From Massilia sp. Leaf139 (GTDB lineage: Bacteria > Pseudomonadota > Gammaproteobacteria > Burkholderiales > Burkholderiaceae_D): a stretch of 64,000 bases of DNA. The notes beneath the pieces are model-generated. The model had not been told where the DNA came from. It was given only the letters and a program-made list of their open reading frames with translations, and did not search any database. Below, piece after piece: positions 1-7,844 of this stretch. The translations under genes were made by a program, and so were the position numbers. The stretch covers positions 533,111 through 597,110 of the forward strand of contig NZ_LMOJ01000022.1 of assembly GCF_001424165.1 (NCBI RefSeq). Reading direction: 5' to 3'. The first letter of the stretch is position 1. Each line of letters starts with the position of its first letter.

Positions 1-22
1 GCGATCTGGCCTTCGTATTTCG

Positions 23-99
23 TGGTGCGGCTGGCAGGAATCGAACCCACGACCCCTTGGTTCGTAGCCAAGTACTCTATCCAGCTGAGCTACAGCCGC
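23..99 (-). tRNA. tRNA-Arg (anticodon ACG), CCA encoded
   Basis: Reading the minus strand from 99 down gives a full cloverleaf. A 7-bp acceptor stem pairs GCGGCTG with CAGCCGC, followed by discriminator A and an encoded CCA at 25-23. The anticodon arm CTTGG/CCAAG encloses the loop CTACGAA, so the anticodon is ACG (arginine CGN codons after inosine modification). The T-arm has the usual GTTCGAATCC core. Confidence 0.95.
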
Positions 100-110
100 C
101 CGTGAGACGC

Positions 111-116
111 ATTATA
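111..116 (-). promoter_or_regulatory. -10 box of the tRNA-Arg promoter
   Basis: The minus strand reads a perfect TATAAT 12 nt before the mature tRNA 5' end. The matching -35 (about TTCCGC at 17-bp spacing) is weak. Confidence 0.6.
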
Positions 117-211
117 GCAGCGGTGCCGGCATTGCGGAAGTCTTAATTTATTACGGGCCGGCACCAATCCTCTGGTAGATTAGCCGCTCCGTATTCGACA
201 TCAATAGAACT

Positions 212-3200
212 ATGCTGGGCTTTACCTTTCGCGGCGGCATGACCGCGATGCGCCCCTCGCTCGCGGCGCTGGGCCTGCTGGCCCTGCTGGCGCTGGACGG
301 CGTCGCCAGCGCGGCCGCGCCGCGCAACCTGCGTTTCGAACGGGTCTCGATCGAGCACGGCCTCTCGCAGGAATCGGTGCTCAACATTCTCCAGGATCGC
401 CAAGGCTTCATGTGGTTCGGCACCCAGGCCGGCCTGAACCGCTACGACGGCTACAAGATGAGCGTCTACAGCACCGACCCGCAAGACCCCGGTTCGCTCC
501 CCGACAGCTTCATCACCGCTTCTTTCGAGGATGCCGAAGGGCGCCTCTGGTTCGGCACCAAGGGGGGCCTGGCGCGCTTCGACGCGGCCGCCGCCAAGTT
601 CGTGCGCTATCCGCTGCAGGGGGCAGGCGCCGCGCCGCACGGCAACCGCAGCGTCAACGCGATCACCGCCGACCGCCAGGGCATGCTCTGGCTCGGCACC
701 AGCGACGGCTTGACCCGCTTCGATCCGGCCAGCGGCGCCTTCACGACGATCCGCCATCCGGGCCACGACGGCGCCCTCGGGGGCGACACCGTCAGCGCGC
801 TTGCCTTCGACGGCCATGGCGTGCTGTGGGTGGGCACCGCGCGCGGGGTGGGGCGCCTGGCGCCGGGCGCGCGCCAGCTCGAACACATCGCGCCCCTGGA
901 CGGCGACGCGCGCCGCGCACGCATCAACGCGCTGGCGATGGGCCCGCGCGACACGCTCTGGGTCGGCACCGATGCCGGACTCGAGGCCTGGGAGATCGCC
1001 GATGCCAGGCCCCGGCAGCGCGCGGTCACGGCGCAGGAGGGCGTGGGCGAGCTGCGCGTGGCGGCGCTGTATGTCGATACCGGCGGCACCCTCTGGGTCG
1101 GCACCGACCTCGACGGCGTGAAATGGCGCGACCCGAGCAGCGGCCGCTTCGTCTCCTACGGCAACCGGCCGCTCGACGCCCACAGCCTGGCCGACAACCA
1201 GGTCGCCTCGATCCGGATCGACCGCAGCGGCACGCTCTGGGTCGGCAGCCGCATGCGCGGCCTGTCGCGCACCGACCTCGCCAGCGGCGGCTTTTCGAAC
1301 TTCAGCTTTCGCCCCCAGGCCAGCTACCGCACCGGTTTCGAAAAGGCGCGCGATGTCGCCGTGCGCGCCGACGGCAAGGTCTGGATCGGCACCACCGGCG
1401 GCGGCCTGGTGCTGCTCGACCCCGAGACCGGCGCGACCGAACAGCTGCGTCACCAGCCGGGTCGCATGGACACGCTCCCGAGCGATGTCGTGCACAGCCT
1501 GTCCATCGTCGGCGAGCGCCTGTATGTCGGCAGCGCCGGCGCGCTGGCCTGGAGCGACGCGCAGGGCGGCCGCTTCCACCGGGTAGGGTTGCCGGGCCTC
1601 GGCTCGGCAACCGTGCAGGAGGTGCTGCGCACCCGTGACGGCGTGCTATGGGCCGTCACCCGCGCCGGCCTGTATCGGCTCGACGACGCCGGCAAGGTCG
1701 CCCAGGTCTGGCGCCACGACCCGCGCGCACCCCAGGGGCTCGGCGACAACACCCTGTTCCAGATGGTCGAGGATGCCGACGGCATGCTCTGGATCGGCAC
1801 CGACAACGGCCTGGATCGCTTCGACCGCCGCAGCGGCGTCTTCACCCATTACCGCCACGACCCGAGCGACGGCGGCAGCCTGCGCCACAACCGCGTGTAC
1901 GGCCTGACGCTGGCGAAGGATGGCCGGCTCTGGGTTGCCACCGCCGGCGGCCTGCACGGGATGGAGCGCGGCGCCGGCGGCAAGCCGGTCTTCCGCCTGG
2001 TGCAGCTGCGCGATGCGCGCGAACCGCTGCCGATCGGCGCCGTGCTGGAGGACGGTCGCGGACGCCTGTGGGCCAGCATGACCGACGGCATCAGCCGCTA
2101 CGACCCGGCTACCGGCCAGCACAAGCACTATACGGCCAAGGACGGTCTCAATGAAGGCACCTTCTATGTCGGCGCCAGCGCGCGCGGGCCGGACGGCCAG
2201 CTGCATTTCGGCGGCGTCAACGGCCTGGTCTCCTTCCTGCCGGACGCGATCCGCGACAACCCCTTCCCGCCGGTGGTGCGCATCACCGACTTCCTCGTCT
2301 TTAACAAGCCGCAGCGCCTGGCCACGCCGATCGACCGCACCCGCGAGATCACGCTGACCCAGCGCGAATCGGTGTTCTCCTTCGAGTTCGCCGGCCTGCA
2401 TTACGCGGCGCCCGCCAGCAACCGCTACGCCTACCGGCTCGACGGCTTCGACGCCGGCTGGGTCGAAACCGACGCCAGCCGGCGCTTCGCCACTTACACC
2501 AACCTCGATCCGGGCACCTACGTGTTCCGGGTGCGGGCCAGCAACAAGGACGGCGTCTGGAGCGAGGCGCCAGCGGCGCTGACGGTCACGATCACGCCGC
2601 CCTGGTGGAAGAATGGCTGGCTGCGCCTGCTGGCGCTGCTGCTGGCCGCGGCGGCGGTGGCGGCCGGCTACCGCCTGCGCATCCGCGCGCTGGTGCAGCA
2701 GAAGGAGGTGCTCGAACGCGAGGTCGGCGCGCGCACGGCCGAACTGGTGCTGCAGAAGGACGCCGCCGAACGGCGCAAGCGCGAGGCCGAGGCGCAGGAG
2801 GAGGCGGCCGACAGCGCGCGCCGCAACATCGCGCTCCTGTCTGACATCGGCCGGCGCCTGACCGCCAACCTCGACACCGAGGCCATCATGGCCACGCTCT
2901 ACGAACATGTGGAGGTGCTGATGGAAGCGCCGGTGTTCGCGGTGGCCGTGGTGCGCCAGGACGGCCTGCAGCTGGACTTCCCGTACGCGGTGGTGGACGG
3001 GCGCCGCTGCGCCGCCCCGGGCCGCGAGCGGCGCGACCCGCGCCAGCTGGCCGCCTGGTGTATCGAGCACGGACGCGAAATCTTCATCGACGAGCTGGCG
3101 GCGGACTGCGCGCGCTACCTGCCGGGCGTCGATCCGCGCGAGGCTGCCGCGAGTGCATTGCCCTGCGCGGCGGCCTCGCGTCTCCCGCGTTCGCTTCTGT

Positions 3201-4165
3201 ATGTGCCGGTCGCGGTCGGCCAGCGCGTGCTGGGCGCGCTGACGGTGCAGAGCTTCGCGCCGCACGCCTACCAGCGCGTCCACCTCGACATGCTGCGCAC
3301 GCTGGCCGCCTATGTCGCCGTCGCGCTCGACAACGCCCAGGCCTACCGCCAGTTGAAGGATGTGCAGGGCCAGCTTGCGGCCCAGGAAAAGCTGGCTTCG
3401 CTCGGCTCGCTCGTCGCCGGGGTCGCGCACGAACTCAATACCCCGATCGGCAACAGCCTGCTGATGGCCAGCACGCTGCACGAGAAAACGCTCGCGATCC
3501 AGGCGGCGCTGGCCGCGTCGACGCTGCGGCGCTCGGAACTCGACGGCTATATCGGCGCTGCGGGCGAAGCATCCGACCTGATCGTGCGCAGCCTGCACCA
3601 GGCGGCCGATCTGGTGAACAGCTTCCGCCAGGTGTCGGTCGACCAGGCCAGCGCCGGCCGGCGCCGCTTCGACCTGGCCCAGGCCTGCCAGGAAATCGTC
3701 GCGACCCTGATGAACAAGGTGCGTCTGGCCGGGCACACGCTCGAACTGGCGGTGCCGGCCGGGCTCACGATGGACAGCTATCCGGGCCCGCTCGGCCAGG
3801 TGCTGATCAACTTCGTCAACAACGCGCTGCTGCACGCCTTCGAAGGACGCGGCGGGGCCATGCGCCTGGCGGCAGAGGCGCTCGACGAGGACTGGGTGCG
3901 CATCACCTTCTCCGACGACGGTCGCGGCATCGCGCGCGAGCACCTGCCGCGCGTCTTCGATCCCTTCTTCACGACGCGCATGGGGCAGGGCGGGACGGGC
4001 CTGGGCCTGAACATCGCCCACACGATCGCCACCTCGCTGCTGGGCGGATCGATCCGGGTCGAGAGCGCGCCGGGCGCCGGCACCGCCTTCATCCTGGAGC
4101 TGCCCCTGCGGGCGGCCGAGGCGCGGCCGGCGCGGGTGCCGGCGGAGGGCAGCATGTCGATCTGA
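212..4165 (+). CDS. Ligand-sensing histidine kinase with periplasmic beta-propeller (two-component)
   Basis: Inner-membrane sensor kinase of the Reg_prop/Y_Y_Y type. A signal-peptide-like N terminus leads into about 14 short propeller repeats (recurring LWVGT/LWIGT, residues ~40-680), a Y_Y_Y Ig-like domain (~715-795) and one transmembrane helix (~800-820). Inside the cell follow a coiled coil, a GAF-like domain (~890-1045), an H-box with phospho-accepting His near 1073 (VAHELNTPIG), and an ATPase with N-box, DDGRGI and TGLGLN motifs. There is no C-terminal receiver or DNA-binding domain, unlike many Bacteroides relatives, so an unlinked response regulator is expected. The start could also be ATG 239 or 248; no strong ribosome-binding site decides. 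The signal is unknown; carbohydrates are the usual ligands of the family. Confidence 0.88.
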   Translation: MLGFTFRGGMTAMRPSLAALGLLALLALDGVASAAAPRNLRFERVSIEHGLSQESVLNILQDRQGFMWFGTQAGLNRYDGYKMSVYSTDPQDPGSLPDSFITASFEDAEGRLWFGTKGGLARFDAAAAKFVRYPLQGAGAAPHGNRSVNAITADRQGMLWLGTSDGLTRFDPASGAFTTIRHPGHDGALGGDTVSALAFDGHGVLWVGTARGVGRLAPGARQLEHIAPLDGDARRARINALAMGPRDTLWVGTDAGLEAWEIADARPRQRAVTAQEGVGELRVAALYVDTGGTLWVGTDLDGVKWRDPSSGRFVSYGNRPLDAHSLADNQVASIRIDRSGTLWVGSRMRGLSRTDLASGGFSNFSFRPQASYRTGFEKARDVAVRADGKVWIGTTGGGLVLLDPETGATEQLRHQPGRMDTLPSDVVHSLSIVGERLYVGSAGALAWSDAQGGRFHRVGLPGLGSATVQEVLRTRDGVLWAVTRAGLYRLDDAGKVAQVWRHDPRAPQGLGDNTLFQMVEDADGMLWIGTDNGLDRFDRRSGVFTHYRHDPSDGGSLRHNRVYGLTLAKDGRLWVATAGGLHGMERGAGGKPVFRLVQLRDAREPLPIGAVLEDGRGRLWASMTDGISRYDPATGQHKHYTAKDGLNEGTFYVGASARGPDGQLHFGGVNGLVSFLPDAIRDNPFPPVVRITDFLVFNKPQRLATPIDRTREITLTQRESVFSFEFAGLHYAAPASNRYAYRLDGFDAGWVETDASRRFATYTNLDPGTYVFRVRASNKDGVWSEAPAALTVTITPPWWKNGWLRLLALLLAAAAVAAGYRLRIRALVQQKEVLEREVGARTAELVLQKDAAERRKREAEAQEEAADSARRNIALLSDIGRRLTANLDTEAIMATLYEHVEVLMEAPVFAVAVVRQDGLQLDFPYAVVDGRRCAAPGRERRDPRQLAAWCIEHGREIFIDELAADCARYLPGVDPREAAASALPCAAASRLPRSLLYVPVAVGQRVLGALTVQSFAPHAYQRVHLDMLRTLAAYVAVALDNAQAYRQLKDVQGQLAAQEKLASLGSLVAGVAHELNTPIGNSLLMASTLHEKTLAIQAALAASTLRRSELDGYIGAAGEASDLIVRSLHQAADLVNSFRQVSVDQASAGRRRFDLAQACQEIVATLMNKVRLAGHTLELAVPAGLTMDSYPGPLGQVLINFVNNALLHAFEGRGGAMRLAAEALDEDWVRITFSDDGRGIAREHLPRVFDPFFTTRMGQGGTGLGLNIAHTIATSLLGGSIRVESAPGAGTAFILELPLRAAEARPARVPAEGSMSI

Positions 4166-4311
4166 TCCGCGCGCGCGTTGCCTGTACGGAACGATGCATT
4201 AATTCAACCCTGTGATAGCATCGGCGGGTTCCTTGCTTCATCGGCAACGTCGCCACCTTCACATGACCAGATCGATTCACCGCGCTTCACTCCCCGGAAG
4301 GGCCCTCCCGC

Positions 4312-6159
4312 ATGGCTGAGTTCGCGCCTGCACAGGGCTTCTTGGGCGCGCGTGCCGCCGTCTTGACCCGCCGCGAGCCGGCGCGCCTGAACACGGCCTT
4401 CGTGGTGTCGGCGCTGGTGCATGCGCTGCTGCTGAGCATGGCCGTCGGCGGCGATCGCCTCGGGCTGCCCGGCTTGCATTTTCCCTGGGAAGAGCGGCGC
4501 CTCGGCGCGGATGCGCTGCGCGTGCGGGTCGCGCCTCCTGCCCCAGCGCGGCCGCCGGCGAGCCCGCCGCCACCGTCCGCCCCCGCCCCGCGCAGCGCTG
4601 CGGCGAAGGCGGCGCCGATACCGGCAGCGGCGCCTGCGCCTGCGCCCGTGCAGGCGAAGGCGGATGCGGCTCCCGTGCCGGCTCCTGTCGTCCAGCCGGC
4701 CCCTGTGCCGGAACCCGTCCCTGTGCCCGATCCCGTGATTGCGCCGCCGACCGTCTCCGCAGCGGCGCCGCCTCCGGCGATGCGCGCGCAAGTGGAGCCC
4801 GCGCCGATGGCGGCGATCGTCGACGATTCGTCGCCGGATCGCGCGGACGATGCCGCAGCGGCCGCGAAGGCAGCCGAACAGGCGCGCGAAGAAAGCCTCG
4901 CGCAGATCGCGGTCGCGAAGGCAAACGCGGACGCTGAACGGCTGCGGGTGGAGCAGGCCGAGCAAACCCGGCGCGACGCCACACGCGCGCAAGCCCTGCG
5001 GCAGGAGCAGCAGGAAGCGGCGCGTCAGGAGCAGTTGCGCCAGGCCCAGCTCGACGCGGCGCGCGAGACGGCGGAACGCCAGGAACTGGCGCGCCAGGCC
5101 GCCCAGGCACAGGAGACGGCCCGCCAGCTCGAACAAGCCCGCCAGGAGCAGGCGCGGGCCGAAGCTGCCCGCCTGGAAGCCGAGCGCCAGGCCTTTGCGC
5201 GACAGGAGGCTACCCGCCAGGAAGCGGTACGGCAGGAAGTCGCACGTCAGGAAAGCGCGCGTCAGGACGCCGCCCGTCAGGAAACGGCGCGACAGGAGGC
5301 GGCTCAACGAGAATCAGCGCGTCAGGAAGCGGCCCGACTAGAAGCAGTACGACAGGAAGCAGTACGACAAGAAGCAGTACGACAAGAAGCAGCCCGTCAG
5401 GAAGCCGCCCGTCAGGAGGCTGCGCGTCAGGAAGCGGCTCGTCAAGAAGCCGCCCGTCAGGAAACGGCGCGTCAAGAAGCAGCACGTCAGGAGGCGGCAC
5501 GACAGGAAGCCGCACGTCAGGAGGCTGCGCGCCAGGAGGCGGCTCGTCAGGAAGCGGCGCGCCAGGAGGCGGCCCGTCAGGAGGCGGCCCGTCAGGAAGC
5601 CGGGCGTCAAGAGGCGGCACGCCAGGAAGCAGCACGGCAGGAAGCCGCCCGCCAGGAAGGCGAGAAACAGGCCCAGGCCCAGCGCGACCGCGAGCGCGCC
5701 AAGGCGGACGAGGAAGCCAGACGCGAGGAGCGCCTGCGCGCGATCGGCCGCCAGCTCGACGCCGAAAAGGCGCAGCGCGAGGCCCCGCCCGCGCCCACGG
5801 TCAGCAGCCTGCGCCGCGGCTGGCTGTTCGGGCGTGCCGATCCGAACGCGGATCTGGTCGCGTACGCCCAGGGCATGAGCCGCAAGATCGAGATGAACAT
5901 GACCATCGACGCCGTGCGCGAGCTGGTGAAGCAGCCGCATACCCAGCCGGTGGTGACGGTGGCGGTGCGCGCCGACGGTTCGGTGGAGAAGGTGACCTTC
6001 AATGTCTCCAGCGGCGTACCCGCCATCGACGAGGCGATCCGCCAGATCGTCGCCGGCCAGGCGCCCTACGGCGCCTTCCCGCCGGCGCTGGCGCGCCAGT
6101 ACGACGTGGTCGAGATCCGGCGCACCTGGATCTTCGACATGGCGGTTCGTCTGCAGTAA
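4312..6159 (+). CDS. TolA/TonB-like envelope-spanning protein with long RQEA-repeat rod
   Basis: Predicted inner-membrane protein spanning the periplasm. Residues ~23-45 form a hydrophobic anchor (FVVSALVHALLLSMAV), ~65-150 are Pro/Ala-rich, and ~180-480 form a highly charged Ala/Arg/Gln/Glu helix. A C-terminal TonB/TolA-like alpha/beta domain lies at ~525-615 (PVVTVAVRADGSVEKVTF, then a helix with AIDEAIRQIV). The rod contains about 30 near-identical pentads of the form ARQEA, encoded by degenerate 15-bp DNA repeats. Family members couple proton-motive force to the outer membrane or act in Tol-Pal. No exbB/exbD or tolQ/tolR genes are adjacent, so the partner motor is encoded elsewhere. The start is preceded by GGAAGGG about 10 nt upstream. 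Confidence 0.78.
   Translation: MAEFAPAQGFLGARAAVLTRREPARLNTAFVVSALVHALLLSMAVGGDRLGLPGLHFPWEERRLGADALRVRVAPPAPARPPASPPPPSAPAPRSAAAKAAPIPAAAPAPAPVQAKADAAPVPAPVVQPAPVPEPVPVPDPVIAPPTVSAAAPPPAMRAQVEPAPMAAIVDDSSPDRADDAAAAAKAAEQAREESLAQIAVAKANADAERLRVEQAEQTRRDATRAQALRQEQQEAARQEQLRQAQLDAARETAERQELARQAAQAQETARQLEQARQEQARAEAARLEAERQAFARQEATRQEAVRQEVARQESARQDAARQETARQEAAQRESARQEAARLEAVRQEAVRQEAVRQEAARQEAARQEAARQEAARQEAARQETARQEAARQEAARQEAARQEAARQEAARQEAARQEAARQEAARQEAGRQEAARQEAARQEAARQEGEKQAQAQRDRERAKADEEARREERLRAIGRQLDAEKAQREAPPAPTVSSLRRGWLFGRADPNADLVAYAQGMSRKIEMNMTIDAVRELVKQPHTQPVVTVAVRADGSVEKVTFNVSSGVPAIDEAIRQIVAGQAPYGAFPPALARQYDVVEIRRTWIFDMAVRLQ
5191..5660 (+). repeat. Degenerate 15-bp tandem repeats encoding the ARQEA pentads
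   Basis: About 30 consecutive in-frame 15-nt units, each close to GAAGCGGCGCGTCAG, lie inside the TolA-like gene. Some neighbours are identical or nearly so (for example the gaagcagtacgacaa units at 5341-5385). Third-position variation elsewhere shows that the protein sequence, not the DNA, is conserved. Such arrays can change length by slippage. Confidence 0.85.
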
Positions 6160-6183
6160 AAAAAAGGGCGGCCTGCGCCGCCC
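6158..6183 (-). terminator. Rho-independent terminator of the hydroxyacid dehydrogenase gene
   Basis: Perfect 7-bp stem GGGCGGC/GCCGCCC with a 4-nt loop at 6166-6183. Read on the minus strand it is followed by a run of eight T. It begins 6 nt after the minus-strand stop codon and abuts the stop of the convergent TolA-like gene. Confidence 0.85.
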
Positions 6184-6188
6184 GGTTC

Positions 6189-7136
6189 TCAACCCACCAG
6201 GTTCGTCGGCCGCCCGGCTTCCCAGGCTTCGATATTATCGACCAGCATATCGGCCAGGGTCTGCATCGCCCCGGCGCTGGCCCAGGCGACGTGCGGCGTC
6301 AGGATGAAGTTCGGCAGGCGCAGGCCCAGCAGCGGATTGTCCTGCGACGGCGGCTCCTTGCTGAGCACGTCGAAACCGGCGCCGCCGATCGTGCGCTGCA
6401 TCAGGGCCGTGGCCAGCGCTTCCTCATCGACCAGGCCGCCGCGCGCGGTGTTGATCAGCAGCGCGGTCGGCTTCATCAGGCCCAGCTCGCGCGCGCCGAT
6501 CAGGTGGCGCGTGGCCTCGTTCAGCGGCAGGTGCAGGCTGAGCACGTCCGAGGTGGCGAGCAATTCGTCCAGTTCCAGTTGCACGACGCCCGGCTCCTCG
6601 ACTTTCGAACGCGAGCTGGTGGCGACGGTCATGCCGAAGGCCTGGCCGATCTGGGCCACGCGCCGTCCCAGCGCGCCGTAGCCGACGATGCCGAGCCGGC
6701 TGCCGGCCAGGTCGCCGATCGGGTGGTCGAGCAGGCAGAAGCGGTTCGAGCGTTCCCAGCGGCCCGCTTCGACGTCGGCGACATAGGCGCGCAGGTTGCG
6801 GCGCAGGGCCAGCATCAGCGTGAAGCAATGCTCGGGCACGGAGACGCCGGAATAATCGCGGATGTTGGCAACCGCGATGCCGCGCGCGCGGCAGGCGGCG
6901 AGGTCGACATTATCAGTGCCGGTGGCGGCCACGGCCACCATGCGCAAGTCGGGCAGCTGCTCGAGCGCCTCGGCGCGCAGCGGCACCTTGTTGGTGATGG
7001 CGACCGTGGCGCCTTGCAGGCGTTCCACCACCTGGTCGGGCGCGGTGGACGCAAAGTCCTGCCAGTCGTGGCCGAAGGCGGGACGCCGTACCTTGGCAAG
7101 CAGGCTGTCGCGGTCGAGGAAGACGATCTTGTGCAT
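6189..7136 (-). CDS. D-2-hydroxyacid dehydrogenase (NAD-dependent)
   Basis: 315-residue cytosolic oxidoreductase of the D-isomer-specific 2-hydroxyacid dehydrogenase family. The Rossmann glycine motif is GIVGYGALGRRV, the catalytic Arg is in INTARGGLVDEE, and the catalytic His is in LTPHVAWAS. Substrate-domain residues TGTDNVDL are also present. The overall pattern resembles glycerate/hydroxypyruvate reductases, but the exact substrate cannot be read from sequence. Start ATG 7136 is chosen because GGAG lies 7 nt upstream and family homology begins there (MHKIVFLDRD); a longer open frame upstream lacks family sequence. The gene appears monocistronic, with its own terminator. Confidence 0.88.
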   Translation of the reverse strand: MHKIVFLDRDSLLAKVRRPAFGHDWQDFASTAPDQVVERLQGATVAITNKVPLRAEALEQLPDLRMVAVAATGTDNVDLAACRARGIAVANIRDYSGVSVPEHCFTLMLALRRNLRAYVADVEAGRWERSNRFCLLDHPIGDLAGSRLGIVGYGALGRRVAQIGQAFGMTVATSSRSKVEEPGVVQLELDELLATSDVLSLHLPLNEATRHLIGARELGLMKPTALLINTARGGLVDEEALATALMQRTIGGAGFDVLSKEPPSQDNPLLGLRLPNFILTPHVAWASAGAMQTLADMLVDNIEAWEAGRPTNLVG

Positions 7137-7230
7137 GGCGCGCTCCAGGAAGGGGTGCGCATATTGTAGAGCATGCGCCGGAGAGGGGTCGGAACCGGCG
7201 GCAAACGCCGGGCGGCGGAGAGCCGGGACG

Positions 7231-7255
7231 AAAAAAAGACAGGGCGAACCCTGTC
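7231..7255 (-). terminator. Rho-independent terminator after the Lys/Ala-rich protein gene
   Basis: Stem GACAGGG/CCCTGTC with a CGAA loop at 7238-7255, followed on the minus strand by seven T. It lies 36 nt beyond the stop at 7291. Confidence 0.85.
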
Positions 7256-7290
7256 TTCTTTGGGCTATGGTGGGCTCGAGCGGCCTGTAA

Positions 7291-7623
7291 TTATTTGGTG
7301 GTCGTGGTGGTCGTGTGCGCAGCATGCGTGTCGGCCTTGTGCTCGGCCTTCGCTTCCGCTGCATCGGCCTTGGCTTCGGCCTTTTTCTTGGTGGCTTTCT
7401 TGACGGCCTTGGCCTTGTCCTTGGCGGCGTCCGCTTTCGCTTCGGCCACGTCAGCCTTCGCGTCGGCCGAGGCCTTTTCTACCTTGGCATCGGCTTTCGC
7501 CACTTCCTTCGCTTCCTTGGCTTCCGCCTTGGTGGCCGGGGTGGTCGTCTGGGTGGCGGTGCTCTGGGCAAAGGCCGAGGTGGCGAACAGGCCGGCAATC
7601 AGGGTAGCGACGATTTTGCTCAT
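7291..7623 (-). CDS. Small exported Lys/Ala-rich (histone-H1-like) protein
   Basis: 110-residue protein with a clear signal peptide (MSKIVATLIAGLFATSAFAQ) and a mature part built almost only of Ala, Lys, Glu and Asp, ending in a His/Thr tail. The composition resembles alanine/lysine-rich periplasmic or nucleoid proteins; no catalytic domain is visible. Start ATG 7623 is preferred over ATG 7632 because AAGGA sits 9 nt before it and directly abuts the earlier ATG. The positive charge could suit binding to peptidoglycan, LPS or extracellular DNA, but that is a guess. Confidence 0.75.
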   Translation of the reverse strand: MSKIVATLIAGLFATSAFAQSTATQTTTPATKAEAKEAKEVAKADAKVEKASADAKADVAEAKADAAKDKAKAVKKATKKKAEAKADAAEAKAEHKADTHAAHTTTTTTK

Positions 7624-7844
7624 GGTGATCATTCCTTCAAGGAGTGGATGAGGTGGAACCGATGGGGATGGTTCCCGGTGCTGCTGTGCCCAATAACGCG
7701 AGCCGTCCTGACAACGTTGACGCCAATTACATCCGGTTACATTCAGGCGCTGCGCCAGGGGCAGCGCGACCGTTAGCTGCCGTACAGTCGCAGGAAATGT
7801 CGCTCGCTACACTGGCCGTACCGGAAAAAACGCAGGAGTTCGCC

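Noticed and set aside
5191..5660. Regular repeats considered as a CRISPR array.
   Set aside because: Units are contiguous 15-mers in frame within a coding region, with no spacers.
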